NCBI RefSeq assembly: GCF_000613125.1
Contig: NZ_HG964497.1
Coordinates: forward strand, 2,804,670 to 2,868,669
Source: Bacillus sp. EB01
GTDB lineage: Bacteria > Bacillota > Bacilli > Bacillales > Cytobacillaceae
DNA: 64,000 nucleotides
Direction of reading: 5' to 3'
Shown here: positions 52,947 to 61,653 of the stretch, one piece after another
How positions within the stretch are numbered: position 1 is the stretch's first letter
How the letters are laid out: each line of letters begins with the position of its first letter
Position numbers and translations under genes: made by a program
The notes under the pieces: generated by a model
Database searches by the model: none
What the model was told of the DNA's origin: nothing
Seen by the model: the letters and a program-made list of their open reading frames with translations, nothing else

Positions 52947-54647
52947 TTAATACGGCCTTGCACTCTTAATGACTGTCCAGCCGCTGTACACTCTTTTCGT
53001 ACCAACCATCTTGTATGCCCTGACTTTGAAGTAATACGTTTTTCCTGTTGTCAGCTGCGTTCTGATGGCCGAAGTGTTTGTTGTCGTTCTTATATGTGTG
53101 TACGTCCCTGTTTGGGATGTTGCCATGTGAATTTCATAGCCATTCGCACCGGATACCGCGCCCCAGCTCATTTTTACGCTTGTCGGGCTGTATCGGTATG
53201 CTTTAAAATCAGTCGGGACGGACAGGCTTGGTGTTGCATTCTTAATAGCAGTCCAGCCGCTGTACACTCTTTTTGTACCGACCAGCTTGTATGCCCTCAC
53301 TTTAAAGTAATACCTTGTGCCTGTTGTCAGCTGGGTATTGATTGCCGATGTTTTATCGGTTGTCCTAATATGCGAATAGGTCCCTGAATAAGAGGTTGCC
53401 CGGTGGATTTCGTAACCAGTTGCCCCCGATACAGCACCCCAGCTCATTTTCACGCTGGTCGGGCTATACCTGTACGCTTTAAAATCGGTTGGAACGGACA
53501 GGCTTGGTGTAGCGCTCTTCACCACGGTCCAGTTGCCGTACACCTTTGCAGTACCAACCATCTTGTATGCCCTAACCTTAAAGTAATATGGTTTTCCTGT
53601 CGTCAGCTGTGTTCTGATGGCCGAAGTGTTTGTTGTCGTTCTTATATGTGTATACGCTCCTGTCTGTGATGTTGCCATGTGAATTTCATAGCCATTTGCA
53701 CCGGACACAGCGTTCCAGCTCATTTTTACACTCGTCGGGCTGTATCTGTACGCTTTAAAGTTCTGCGGTGCGGCCGGAACCGGTTTTGCAGAAACGATTG
53801 GGCTATACTTCCCATAAATAATACCTCTGTATCCGGTATCAAAGAATGTCCTAATTTTGTAATAATAGGTTGTTCCAGTCTTCAGGCCAGAATCGGTTAT
53901 GGATGTGCCAGCAACAGCACCAAGTTTTGTGTATGGCCCATTCTTCGAAGTAGATCTGAAAATCTCATATCCATCTATTTCACCATTCGCAGCGGTCCAG
54001 CTCAATTTGATGCTTGTCTCAGAAGCGCTTGTGGCCTTGGAATAAAGCACTGGCTCCAGATAGTTAGGATCTGTCGAAAACCATTTATAGGTAACGGCTC
54101 CAGTTGTTTTGTTGATACCCGTCCCAATTTTTATCAATGGAAAGCCAACTGACTTCTTCAGCTTGATTCCATACCATACCTCGGAATACCGGCCGGGTGC
54201 CACAATTACGTCTTTTTCCCCATAACCAGCCAGGTCCCCTTTAAAAGTGGATACAGCTAGCGGAGTTATTTTTTGCCCTGAGGATGTATAGAAGTCCTGA
54301 GTACTTGAAATAAAATCAGAAGCTTTTAAGTTATCTTGCCCCGAAAGGTAGTCTAAATCGAATCCTAACAAAATCCACTGCTCATCCGAAGCCGGTGGAG
54401 AATAATTAGAGCTATCCTGTTTCAATATGTAATTTGCATTTTCCCCTGAGTAATGTGCAAATTCCCCGAATTCCAATGTCCTTGGTTTTTGTGCAGCAGA
54501 TTCCTGGAAGGTAATTTTATGATAATCCAGCGCGCTGTGAGGAGTACTCAAGTCCCCTGATGCAGCTGATGCTGTTATATCCTGGACAAACATTGCGATA
54601 AATAGGGCCATGGCTGCCAGTAAAAAATAAATGCCGCTCTTTCTCAT
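52947..54647 (-). CDS. secreted fibronectin type III repeat protein, 566 aa
   Basis: AAAGGAGAC precedes ATG 54647. Signal peptide (IYFLLAAMALFIAMFVQDITASA), then an N-terminal domain of about 180 residues with a DUF4352-like look (LEFGEFAHYSGE, WILLGFDLDYLSG, YGIKLKKSVGFPLIKIG), then four fibronectin III domains. The last three are nearly identical (SPTSVKMSWGAVSGANGYEI, YYFKVRAYKMVGT), and the DNA repeats are close enough to recombine. No anchor motif is seen. Likely a surface or matrix adhesin or binding protein; no catalytic function is evident. Confidence 0.8.
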   Translation of the reverse strand: MRKSGIYFLLAAMALFIAMFVQDITASAASGDLSTPHSALDYHKITFQESAAQKPRTLEFGEFAHYSGENANYILKQDSSNYSPPASDEQWILLGFDLDYLSGQDNLKASDFISSTQDFYTSSGQKITPLAVSTFKGDLAGYGEKDVIVAPGRYSEVWYGIKLKKSVGFPLIKIGTGINKTTGAVTYKWFSTDPNYLEPVLYSKATSASETSIKLSWTAANGEIDGYEIFRSTSKNGPYTKLGAVAGTSITDSGLKTGTTYYYKIRTFFDTGYRGIIYGKYSPIVSAKPVPAAPQNFKAYRYSPTSVKMSWNAVSGANGYEIHMATSQTGAYTHIRTTTNTSAIRTQLTTGKPYYFKVRAYKMVGTAKVYGNWTVVKSATPSLSVPTDFKAYRYSPTSVKMSWGAVSGATGYEIHRATSYSGTYSHIRTTDKTSAINTQLTTGTRYYFKVRAYKLVGTKRVYSGWTAIKNATPSLSVPTDFKAYRYSPTSVKMSWGAVSGANGYEIHMATSQTGTYTHIRTTTNTSAIRTQLTTGKTYYFKVRAYKMVGTKRVYSGWTVIKSARPY

Positions 54648-54859
54648 ACTGTCTCCTTTCTTAAAACGATAGATGGGTAACGATTAACTCGTAACCTATC
54701 ATACCAATAGAGGGATATTTATCCAAAGTTTCTCACTATGAATATATTAAAAACAGTTCTAAAGTAATAGAAAAAACTAGCTCATAAAGCAGGCAACGAC
54801 TGTAACAGTTGTTCTGTACGCCGCCTCTTGGGAACGGCATAATTTATTCGTTACAAACC

Positions 54860-55111
54860 CTACCGCCCTGTTTCACAATGCGGGCAAACTGTCCGTGTTG
54901 AATCGTACTGCCCTCCGCAATTCCTGCAAAAAACAACTCCGGCTTCAATCGCAGCGGCTGCCTCAGCCGATTGGGCTTTCGATTTTTTGGATACAGTCGC
55001 AGACGAATTGCCGCCCACCTTTTTCCGCAAAGAAATCACCATTCCGAGCGTAATGAAATTAACCAGCAAGCTTACGCCTACAAGAATCAAAAGCAATAAT
55101 GTTTCGTCCAT
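54860..55111 (-). CDS. small membrane protein with a zinc ribbon, 83 aa
   Basis: ATG 55111 with GGGGGG seven bases upstream (TTG 55117 lies inside that spacing). Residues 5-27 form one membrane segment (LLLLILVGVSLLVNFITLGM), then a basic and alanine-rich linker, then a C-terminal zinc ribbon FCRNCGGQYDSTRTVCPHCE (two C-x-x-C pairs). The ribbon faces the cytoplasm if the N-terminus is outside. It follows the giant surface-protein gene by 102 bases with a hairpin between, and may be the last gene of the kinase operon, expressed by read-through or separately. Confidence 0.78.
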   Translation of the reverse strand: MDETLLLLILVGVSLLVNFITLGMVISLRKKVGGNSSATVSKKSKAQSAEAAAAIEAGVVFCRNCGGQYDSTRTVCPHCETGR

Positions 55112-55164
55112 AAACAATCCCCCCCTACCTTAAAAACTGCAAAAAGACTAGTTTTCAAATGTGG

Positions 55165-55205
55165 TTAAAAGAAACTTCGAAGGTGCACCGACACACCTTC
55201 GAAGT
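55165..55205 (-). terminator. hairpin after the giant surface-protein gene
   Basis: Perfect 12-bp stem ACTTCGAAGGTG with CACCTTCGAAGT around eight bases; the minus strand continues TTTCTTTTAACC. Terminator, possibly partial, before the zinc-ribbon gene. Confidence 0.75.
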
Positions 55206-55213
55206 CTCGAAGT

Positions 55214-58200
55214 TTAGCTTACTTTTTCATCAATTGTGTTTTCGTTGACAGTTTTCTTCCTTCTAAACAGGAGCAAGGCTGCCAGGGCGACACCGATGAT
55301 TCCGAGGCCGCTAAGTGAACCGATGAACACTGGCTTGTCGTTGTACCAGCGGACAATCGGGTTAGTGGAGATGAGCAGGTCATCCACTTCCTTCGTCAGC
55401 TCATTGCCAGCAGCATCGACCGCAGTGATTTTAACTTTTTGCTTCTGGTTGGAGCTTGGAATCTCGAACGTATAGTTTTCGCCATTTGCCTTGAAGGCTA
55501 CTTCAACATCATTAAGGAAGATGGAAGCGTCCTGAAGGACAAGATTGTCCTTAATCGAAATCGTCACTGGTTTGTTTTCTAACGGGTATTGCTCTCCGCT
55601 CTCAATATCGATTGGCACAATGACTGGCGCTGTTTTATCGATACCGAAGGAGATTTCGGCTTTTTTCGTTTCATCAATGTTTTCATTAATGTTTCCAGCG
55701 GCGTCTTCTGAATAAAGCGTTACGGTATATTTTCCGTCAGATGCGAACAGCGACTTGCCAATCACATATTTGTATTGGCTCCAGGTTCCGCCGCCTCCAG
55801 ACTCAGTTACGGTATAATCCGTCCCCAACGCAAGGTCGACAGGTGTACCGTTCTTGGTCATCTTGACCTTAATGGAATCCTTTTTCAGGCTGTCGACATT
55901 TGTTTCTGTTAAAACAACATCCTGTTCGTTTTGGACATATTTGCCCTCGATTGCCTGCAGAGACTCATCGAACGCATACACCGACCCAAACCGGTTCACT
56001 GAGAACTGGATGGTTTGCGTTGACTGATTACCTGCAAAGTCGATTAAAGTGGCCGATAGTGTATACAGGTCATCATTTTCTTTTGTCTTTTTAAAATCAT
56101 TGAATGTAAACACCTGGCCGTTCGGAATATCGGCGAACTTTCCATCAAGCGCGACGGCTTTACGGTTTGCACCAGACAATTTAATCGAGACGGCCTTCCT
56201 GTCAAAATTCGTATCAGAGAAACGGACAACCGGGATAACAGCACCCTTATTTGCTGATTTATCCTTCACACCAGCGATTTCCAGCTTTGGCGCGGTGTTG
56301 TCGATAATGAATTTCTCAGTCTGGTAATCAGCCATTACGTTGCCAGCTTTATCTGTGTAATCAATGTCAAAGCTATATTCTGCGTCCGCTGCATACGTTA
56401 CCGTCGCGGTATGGACATCGCCCCTGGCGCTCCAGCCGCTTATTCCCGGGAAGGCTGCCGGCTTGCCATTATCGGTTGCCGAACCAGTCACCCGGATCCT
56501 GCTTGCATCAAAGTTATGCTCCGTAATCGAAATTGTTGCCGTCCTTGGAGCATTGTAATAGTTGCCGTTCGCGCTGGCATTATTGCTGTAGGACACAGTG
56601 ATTTTCGGTTCTGTTTTATCAATCGTGAACTTGCTTTGCGGAACCGGCGGTGCTGCATGGCCTGCACGGTCTTTGAATTTGATGTCAAACGTGTATTCAC
56701 CGTCGGCCGTGTAGCTAACTGTTGCCGTATGTGTCGTTTGATCAGGATTTCCCGCATTCGTGCGTGTCGTCCAGCCACTTAAGCCCGGAATCGCTCCGTC
56801 CTTGTTTGTAATCAGGTGCTCAACATCTTCTTTGTTAAAATTGCGCTCAGTGATGACAATCGTTGCTGTCCGGTTTGCCTTATAAAAATCAGGGAAATCC
56901 GGATCCGGCGAGTTATTGTCATAGGTCATCTCGATTGCCGGAGCAGTCTTGTCAATACTAAACTCAATCTTTTCCTCGGATGAGTTGCCGGCTCGGTCGG
57001 TCATTTTAACCTTAACAACAATGTTATTGCTGTTATTGGCAACCTTCAAGGTCCTGGTCATTTGCGTGACAAGGTTCTTTTCAGTCCTTGTTTGTTTCCA
57101 GCCTGCTGCATCGCTGCCTTTCGCATACGACTTATCATTGTTGATGACAATTTTACCGCTCTGGTTGTTATCTTTATCATTCGGTGCCACAACAGACCAT
57201 TCAATCTCGCTCAATCCGGAATACGTATCAGTAACTGTCAGCTTTACATCAACATTTTGCGGATAAAGCTCGAGATTATCCTTATCTTTAAAGCTAGCTT
57301 CTGGCTTTTCAAATTCGATATGCTTTTCCTTCGCATGCTGCTGTGTATTCTCAATAACCGTACCATCTGGTGTTTCAAATGCGCCCTCGTTGTTGACATG
57401 GTCAGCCGCTTTTGCAAAAATCTGTCCTTTAAAAGCAGCCGGAACATCGAAGGTCAGCTTGCCGGTTGTTGGAATTGGAACAAGATTTCCAACGTCCTTT
57501 GCAGAAATTACCTTAAGCGAGCCATTTCCAAGCACCGCATAGGTTTTGCCGTTGTTCTGGTCCTTCAAGTACACAGACATCGATTTCACTTTACTTGTAA
57601 ATTCGTTGGCTACTTTCGGGTCTTCAGCCGTTACAGTGACCTTTGTTTTCTTTTTAAAATAAAAGCCATACTGAGTCAGTTCGACAGAGCTCTTCAGCTG
57701 GTTAGTCTCTTCGACTTTCTCAAACTTCCCATTTCCTGCCTGGACTGAAAAGGAATAATCGAGGATTTCCGGGCTTGTTGCATCCTTATACGTCTTCGTC
57801 TCTGTCTTGAATGTATTGCCTGCATTATCAATCACATATACCGAAATCACATAAGAGCCATCTTCGTTAATTTTAATTTTCGGATCACCCGTATCGATTG
57901 TATAGCTGACCGGCCCGGTTACCTTTTCATCCTTGTCAGAATACTCTCCTCCGGCTTTCGTGCCATTAATATCAATAACAACCGTATTGACACCGGAATC
58001 CGCATCCTCAGCTGTGACTTCGAACTTTACATCACCGTTGTACTGATTGCCTCCGTTAGAAGAAACACCCTGATTTGGCTTGACGGTTATTTTTCCAACA
58101 GGAGCGGTTTTCTCAATCATGACGACGCCGCTATTGTCTGCAGTAATATTTGAGTTGTCCTTCGTCACTAGAATCTGGTTCGTATTTTTCACATTGTCTG

Positions 58201-60361
58201 TTACATCTACAGTAAATGCACCTTCAAAGCTATTGCTATCAAGCGTAAACACCGCCTCAGCTGTCAGGCCATCAGATTCATAGCTTTTCTGGACAGGCAC
58301 TGCTTCCTTGTCACTAGTTGTTACGGCAATTCCCTTAACTCCCGATGCTTCATCCTGAACCTTCACAGTAATCTCAATTTCCTTATTGAAGAACGTTCCA
58401 AATGAAAGGAAGTTGAGTGTTTTTGCAAAAACACCATCGTTTTTCTGTTTGAAGGTTACTGCATCTTTACCTTCAGCCAGCAATGGTTTGGTTTTATCAA
58501 TGTTCAGGGAGAATTCCTGTACATCAGATACGTTCCCGGCTAAATCTTCTGCCCAAATTCGGTACGTACCCTGATAATCCTCATCCACTGTTTCAAAGGT
58601 ATAGGTGTTGGTTCCCTTGTTAAAACCAGCCTCCAGCATTTCGCTGGAAGTATGCGGCTCTTTGCTGTAATACACCTTCGCAATTTCGGTTGAATATTCC
58701 ATACCGGCAAACTCTTGCGGTACATTTGTCAGTTTGCCGGTTACGGTACCTTTTCCGCTGAACCAGACAGTTCCATCAATCTCCGCCTCATTTGCTCCGG
58801 TCACGGCCGGCTTGTCAAGGACAGGACTGGCTGTGTCAAAAACCAGGATCACTTTGCCTGGCAGTTTAATTTCCTTTGTTCCCTTCCAGCCTCTTTCTTT
58901 TACAAAAAGGCGCTCAATCGAAGTTGGCTTATTTAGTGTAAAATCACGGCTCCAATTCCTGAAGTAGTCCGAGTCCGCATAGCTGAGCCTTGTATATGGA
59001 TCAACTGGCGCAAGCTTAATGACAGCGTCCTTAGAAAAGACGAGGATTTCATCGGTGCCAGCCTTATAGCTTGTTATCAGACTGCCTTTCTCAGGTGTAA
59101 CAGACACATACGTCTTCCAATCACCATCAAGAGCAGGCACCGGTACGAATTTGGCGGATATCTCGGTATCCTTGGTCACTCCGGTAACCGTGTAGGAGTA
59201 GGTACCTTCATCGTTATTATCATCCACAATCTCAGCAGTCTTATTTTCTCCATTCACAAGCAGCTCGGCTACTTCATAGGAGTTATTCAATGGCTTCATG
59301 GTAACAACGACGTTACCACTATGCTTAACTTCTGCCTTATCTGTCGAAATGGAACCATAACCCTCCGCTACAAAAGAATCGACCTTATACGTATTGATTT
59401 CAAAAATCACTTCGACCTCGTGATTCTCTGTAACACTCTTGAAGGTATATGTATAGACATCGCCTTCCTTCAGCCTATCAAGATTCCAATATCTTTCTCC
59501 ATCGATCCGAAGCTCCTTCAGATGATGCCCCTCTGCCGGGTCAATTGTAAACGTACTGTTTTCGCCGTGATTCACCGTAACAGTGCCGCCTTCAGAGGAA
59601 ATCACCTCACCAGCTTCATTCTTCAATGCACCATCACCGTTGCTGTTGAACGTAATAGTGTATGTTTTTACCGCGAACTCAACGTTGATGGTTGTATCCG
59701 CAGAAAGATTCTTAATCTCTGTTTTGAACTGTTGATTATCTGAAACTTTCTCCTCTTTGCCGTCAATTTCGACCTTTTTAATGAGAGAATTTTTTTCAGG
59801 AATGATATTTACAGGGACATCTGTTTTCTTTTTAAACTCAGTTGCTCCTTTATATTCCTTTCCATCCAGGAATACTTTACCCTCACCAGTCTGGGTCACC
59901 GTTACCGTATAATGGGTCGGTCCCGGCGGCTCTGGTGCCACAACCGGTTCTTCGGTCACCTCACCTGTTGTCATATCAAAAATGAGGTGCTCAATCTTCC
60001 CCTCGATTAGCGTTCTTTCAAAAGATTGTTCACCGACAACAAAAGTAAAGTTTTCTCCAAAAACTGTTTTAGCGAATTCAGGAAACTCTGCGACACCTAA
60101 CTCATCTGTCGTTGCTGTGAAGTTCACTTCTTCGCTTCCGTTATGTACAACAATCTCCTGGCCAGCAACCGGATCACCTTTATCGACTACCTTTACAGTA
60201 TAGTTTTCATCGGCCGCAGGTGGTTCTGGTTCAGTTTCGGCTATCGCACTGTATGGCAGACTATACGCGACAAGCATAATCGAAAGCATAACTGCCATCG
60301 CACGAGTGAACCTCGATTTCTTCCTGGCCCGAATATACTTCTCTTTCCTGCTCACTCTCAT
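55214..60361 (-). CDS. giant membrane-anchored surface protein with Ig-like domains, 1,715 aa
   Basis: ATG 60361 is chosen since GGAGGGG stands six bases before it. The N-terminus is very basic (RKEKYIRARKKSRFTR), then a signal segment AMAVMLSIMLVAYSLPYSAIA. The exported part has a Cna-B-like domain, three InlB/Flg_new-like beta repeats, and then about ten Ig-like domains of 90-130 residues, most marked by D-x-A-G-N and F-x-I-D-K-T-x-P. The C-terminus has a membrane segment PVFIGSLSGLGIIGVALAAL and a basic end (FRRKK), but no LPXTG. It should span the cell wall. It starts 14 bases after the repeat-protein gene of the kinase operon. Ligand and role unknown. Confidence 0.85.
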   Translation of the reverse strand: MRVSRKEKYIRARKKSRFTRAMAVMLSIMLVAYSLPYSAIAETEPEPPAADENYTVKVVDKGDPVAGQEIVVHNGSEEVNFTATTDELGVAEFPEFAKTVFGENFTFVVGEQSFERTLIEGKIEHLIFDMTTGEVTEEPVVAPEPPGPTHYTVTVTQTGEGKVFLDGKEYKGATEFKKKTDVPVNIIPEKNSLIKKVEIDGKEEKVSDNQQFKTEIKNLSADTTINVEFAVKTYTITFNSNGDGALKNEAGEVISSEGGTVTVNHGENSTFTIDPAEGHHLKELRIDGERYWNLDRLKEGDVYTYTFKSVTENHEVEVIFEINTYKVDSFVAEGYGSISTDKAEVKHSGNVVVTMKPLNNSYEVAELLVNGENKTAEIVDDNNDEGTYSYTVTGVTKDTEISAKFVPVPALDGDWKTYVSVTPEKGSLITSYKAGTDEILVFSKDAVIKLAPVDPYTRLSYADSDYFRNWSRDFTLNKPTSIERLFVKERGWKGTKEIKLPGKVILVFDTASPVLDKPAVTGANEAEIDGTVWFSGKGTVTGKLTNVPQEFAGMEYSTEIAKVYYSKEPHTSSEMLEAGFNKGTNTYTFETVDEDYQGTYRIWAEDLAGNVSDVQEFSLNIDKTKPLLAEGKDAVTFKQKNDGVFAKTLNFLSFGTFFNKEIEITVKVQDEASGVKGIAVTTSDKEAVPVQKSYESDGLTAEAVFTLDSNSFEGAFTVDVTDNVKNTNQILVTKDNSNITADNSGVVMIEKTAPVGKITVKPNQGVSSNGGNQYNGDVKFEVTAEDADSGVNTVVIDINGTKAGGEYSDKDEKVTGPVSYTIDTGDPKIKINEDGSYVISVYVIDNAGNTFKTETKTYKDATSPEILDYSFSVQAGNGKFEKVEETNQLKSSVELTQYGFYFKKKTKVTVTAEDPKVANEFTSKVKSMSVYLKDQNNGKTYAVLGNGSLKVISAKDVGNLVPIPTTGKLTFDVPAAFKGQIFAKAADHVNNEGAFETPDGTVIENTQQHAKEKHIEFEKPEASFKDKDNLELYPQNVDVKLTVTDTYSGLSEIEWSVVAPNDKDNNQSGKIVINNDKSYAKGSDAAGWKQTRTEKNLVTQMTRTLKVANNSNNIVVKVKMTDRAGNSSEEKIEFSIDKTAPAIEMTYDNNSPDPDFPDFYKANRTATIVITERNFNKEDVEHLITNKDGAIPGLSGWTTRTNAGNPDQTTHTATVSYTADGEYTFDIKFKDRAGHAAPPVPQSKFTIDKTEPKITVSYSNNASANGNYYNAPRTATISITEHNFDASRIRVTGSATDNGKPAAFPGISGWSARGDVHTATVTYAADAEYSFDIDYTDKAGNVMADYQTEKFIIDNTAPKLEIAGVKDKSANKGAVIPVVRFSDTNFDRKAVSIKLSGANRKAVALDGKFADIPNGQVFTFNDFKKTKENDDLYTLSATLIDFAGNQSTQTIQFSVNRFGSVYAFDESLQAIEGKYVQNEQDVVLTETNVDSLKKDSIKVKMTKNGTPVDLALGTDYTVTESGGGGTWSQYKYVIGKSLFASDGKYTVTLYSEDAAGNINENIDETKKAEISFGIDKTAPVIVPIDIESGEQYPLENKPVTISIKDNLVLQDASIFLNDVEVAFKANGENYTFEIPSSNQKQKVKITAVDAAGNELTKEVDDLLISTNPIVRWYNDKPVFIGSLSGLGIIGVALAALLLFRRKKTVNENTIDEKVS

Positions 60362-60375
60362 TTCCAACCCCTCCT

Positions 60376-61641
60376 TCACAAAACTTCATTTGTATGAATG
60401 ATGACAATATTTTTTACTAACTTGAACTCAATAGGCTGCTTCTCTGTCTCCTCGGTCTCCAGCAGTGTCGTTCCCGCCAGCACAGTCGTTCCTTCAGATA
60501 AAACCTGCGTATCCGGGAACTCACCACCGCTTATCGTACTGCTAACGGCCCCATTCGAAGCCGCCATAGCCACAGTCGGAACAGCTTCAACACCGCCAGC
60601 GAGGACTTCTGTACCCGATGCCATTTCGCCAAGGACTTCCGTTCCTTCTGAGAGCACTTCGGTTCCCGCTGCAACGTCTTCTATTTCCGGGGAAAGAATT
60701 TCTGCTCCATCCGGCAAGACCTCATGCCCAAACCCAAACCCTTCTTCTTTTTGAAAAAGAACTTCAGTTTCCGCTGCCGACGTGGCATGGCCCTCCTGTA
60801 AAAGGACAGTGGTTTCTGCGCCGCTACTCACTTCATTCATAAGTACTGTGGTTTCTGCGCTGCCACCCACTCCATTTATAAGTACTGGGGTTTCTGCGCT
60901 GCCACTTTGTACAATTGGAAGTACAGTGGTCTCCGCACCCCCGTTTTGCACACCTGCAAGGACAGTGGTTTCCGCAGTGTCACTCAGTTCATTCACAAGT
61001 ACTGTGGTTTCTGCGCTGCCATTCTGCAGATCTGATAGAACTGTAGTTTCCGAATTACCGCTCTGGTAACCAGCAAGAACTGTGGTTTCGCGAGTCCATC
61101 CCGATTCTCCCTTTATAGTGGCAGCATCTTCTGTTTGGTGTTCTCCCCACTGGAAGGTGCTATCCCTTTGGATCGATCCTTCATCAGTTGAAAAGAGGAC
61201 AACTGTGCCATCGCTGCCATATATTGGCGCAGCGGCTGCCGGTTGGACATTTCGGCCGCTGACACTATTTTGCGGAAGGACATCCGTCGGAATGCTGACC
61301 ACTGTAGGATGGGAGGCCTCTACAGTTTGGCCTTTTTTATCCAGCCTTTTTGAGCCTGTTCTTTGCGTTAGGGCTTTTCGCAATCTGCTAGACTTTGATT
61401 CTACCTTCGATGTTAGCTCGCCGCGCTCGAGATTGAAGGCATCTGGCTGAAAGACCTTTCGTCCTGAATTGGAGTTCTGCTCGCGAATCTCCCTGATTTG
61501 CTTTGCTGCCGTTCGGCCGCTCAAGTCGCCATAAATCGCGGGGATATTCAGTTTAAAAAACATGAAAACGGCTGCCACAAACATCAATCCTGCCAGCGAA
61601 TATCCGGCGATAGATATGATTTGCCAAATGTAAGCATCCAT
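60376..61641 (-). CDS. membrane protein with a 13-residue ETTVL repeat, putative kinase substrate, 421 aa
   Basis: Residues 8-36 form one membrane segment (ISIAGYSLAGLMFVAAVFMF), followed by a motif GDLSGRTAAKQIREIREQN and a basic linker. Residues 184-295 hold eight units of exactly 13 residues with the centre ETTVL (threonines at 186, 199, 212, 225, 238, 251, 264, 277), one of them ETPVL, and an ETEVL at 291-295. Further T-x-[VL]-L motifs (GTEVL, DTQVL, GTTVL, GTTLL) continue to residue 395. T-x-x-L is a form that FHA domains accept when the threonine is phosphorylated. It is 12 bases behind a Ser/Thr kinase gene, so it is a good candidate substrate and docking scaffold. Not a family I can name. 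Confidence 0.8.
   Translation of the reverse strand: MDAYIWQIISIAGYSLAGLMFVAAVFMFFKLNIPAIYGDLSGRTAAKQIREIREQNSNSGRKVFQPDAFNLERGELTSKVESKSSRLRKALTQRTGSKRLDKKGQTVEASHPTVVSIPTDVLPQNSVSGRNVQPAAAAPIYGSDGTVVLFSTDEGSIQRDSTFQWGEHQTEDAATIKGESGWTRETTVLAGYQSGNSETTVLSDLQNGSAETTVLVNELSDTAETTVLAGVQNGGAETTVLPIVQSGSAETPVLINGVGGSAETTVLMNEVSSGAETTVLLQEGHATSAAETEVLFQKEEGFGFGHEVLPDGAEILSPEIEDVAAGTEVLSEGTEVLGEMASGTEVLAGGVEAVPTVAMAASNGAVSSTISGGEFPDTQVLSEGTTVLAGTTLLETEETEKQPIEFKLVKNIVIIHTNEVL
60757..61104. repeat. 39-bp coding repeats encoding ETTVL units
   Basis: The DNA behind the eight 13-residue units and the following diverged copies. The strict 39-bp period with varied third positions shows selection for the protein motif rather than recent slippage. 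Confidence 0.8.
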
Positions 61642-61653
61642 CTGAATCCCCCT

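Noticed and set aside
60757..61104. ETTVL array as a collagen-like or cell-wall spacer repeat
   Set aside because: The segment follows the single membrane helix and a basic stretch, which places it most likely in the cytoplasm, and the conserved threonine-x-x-leucine centre is not typical of wall spacers.
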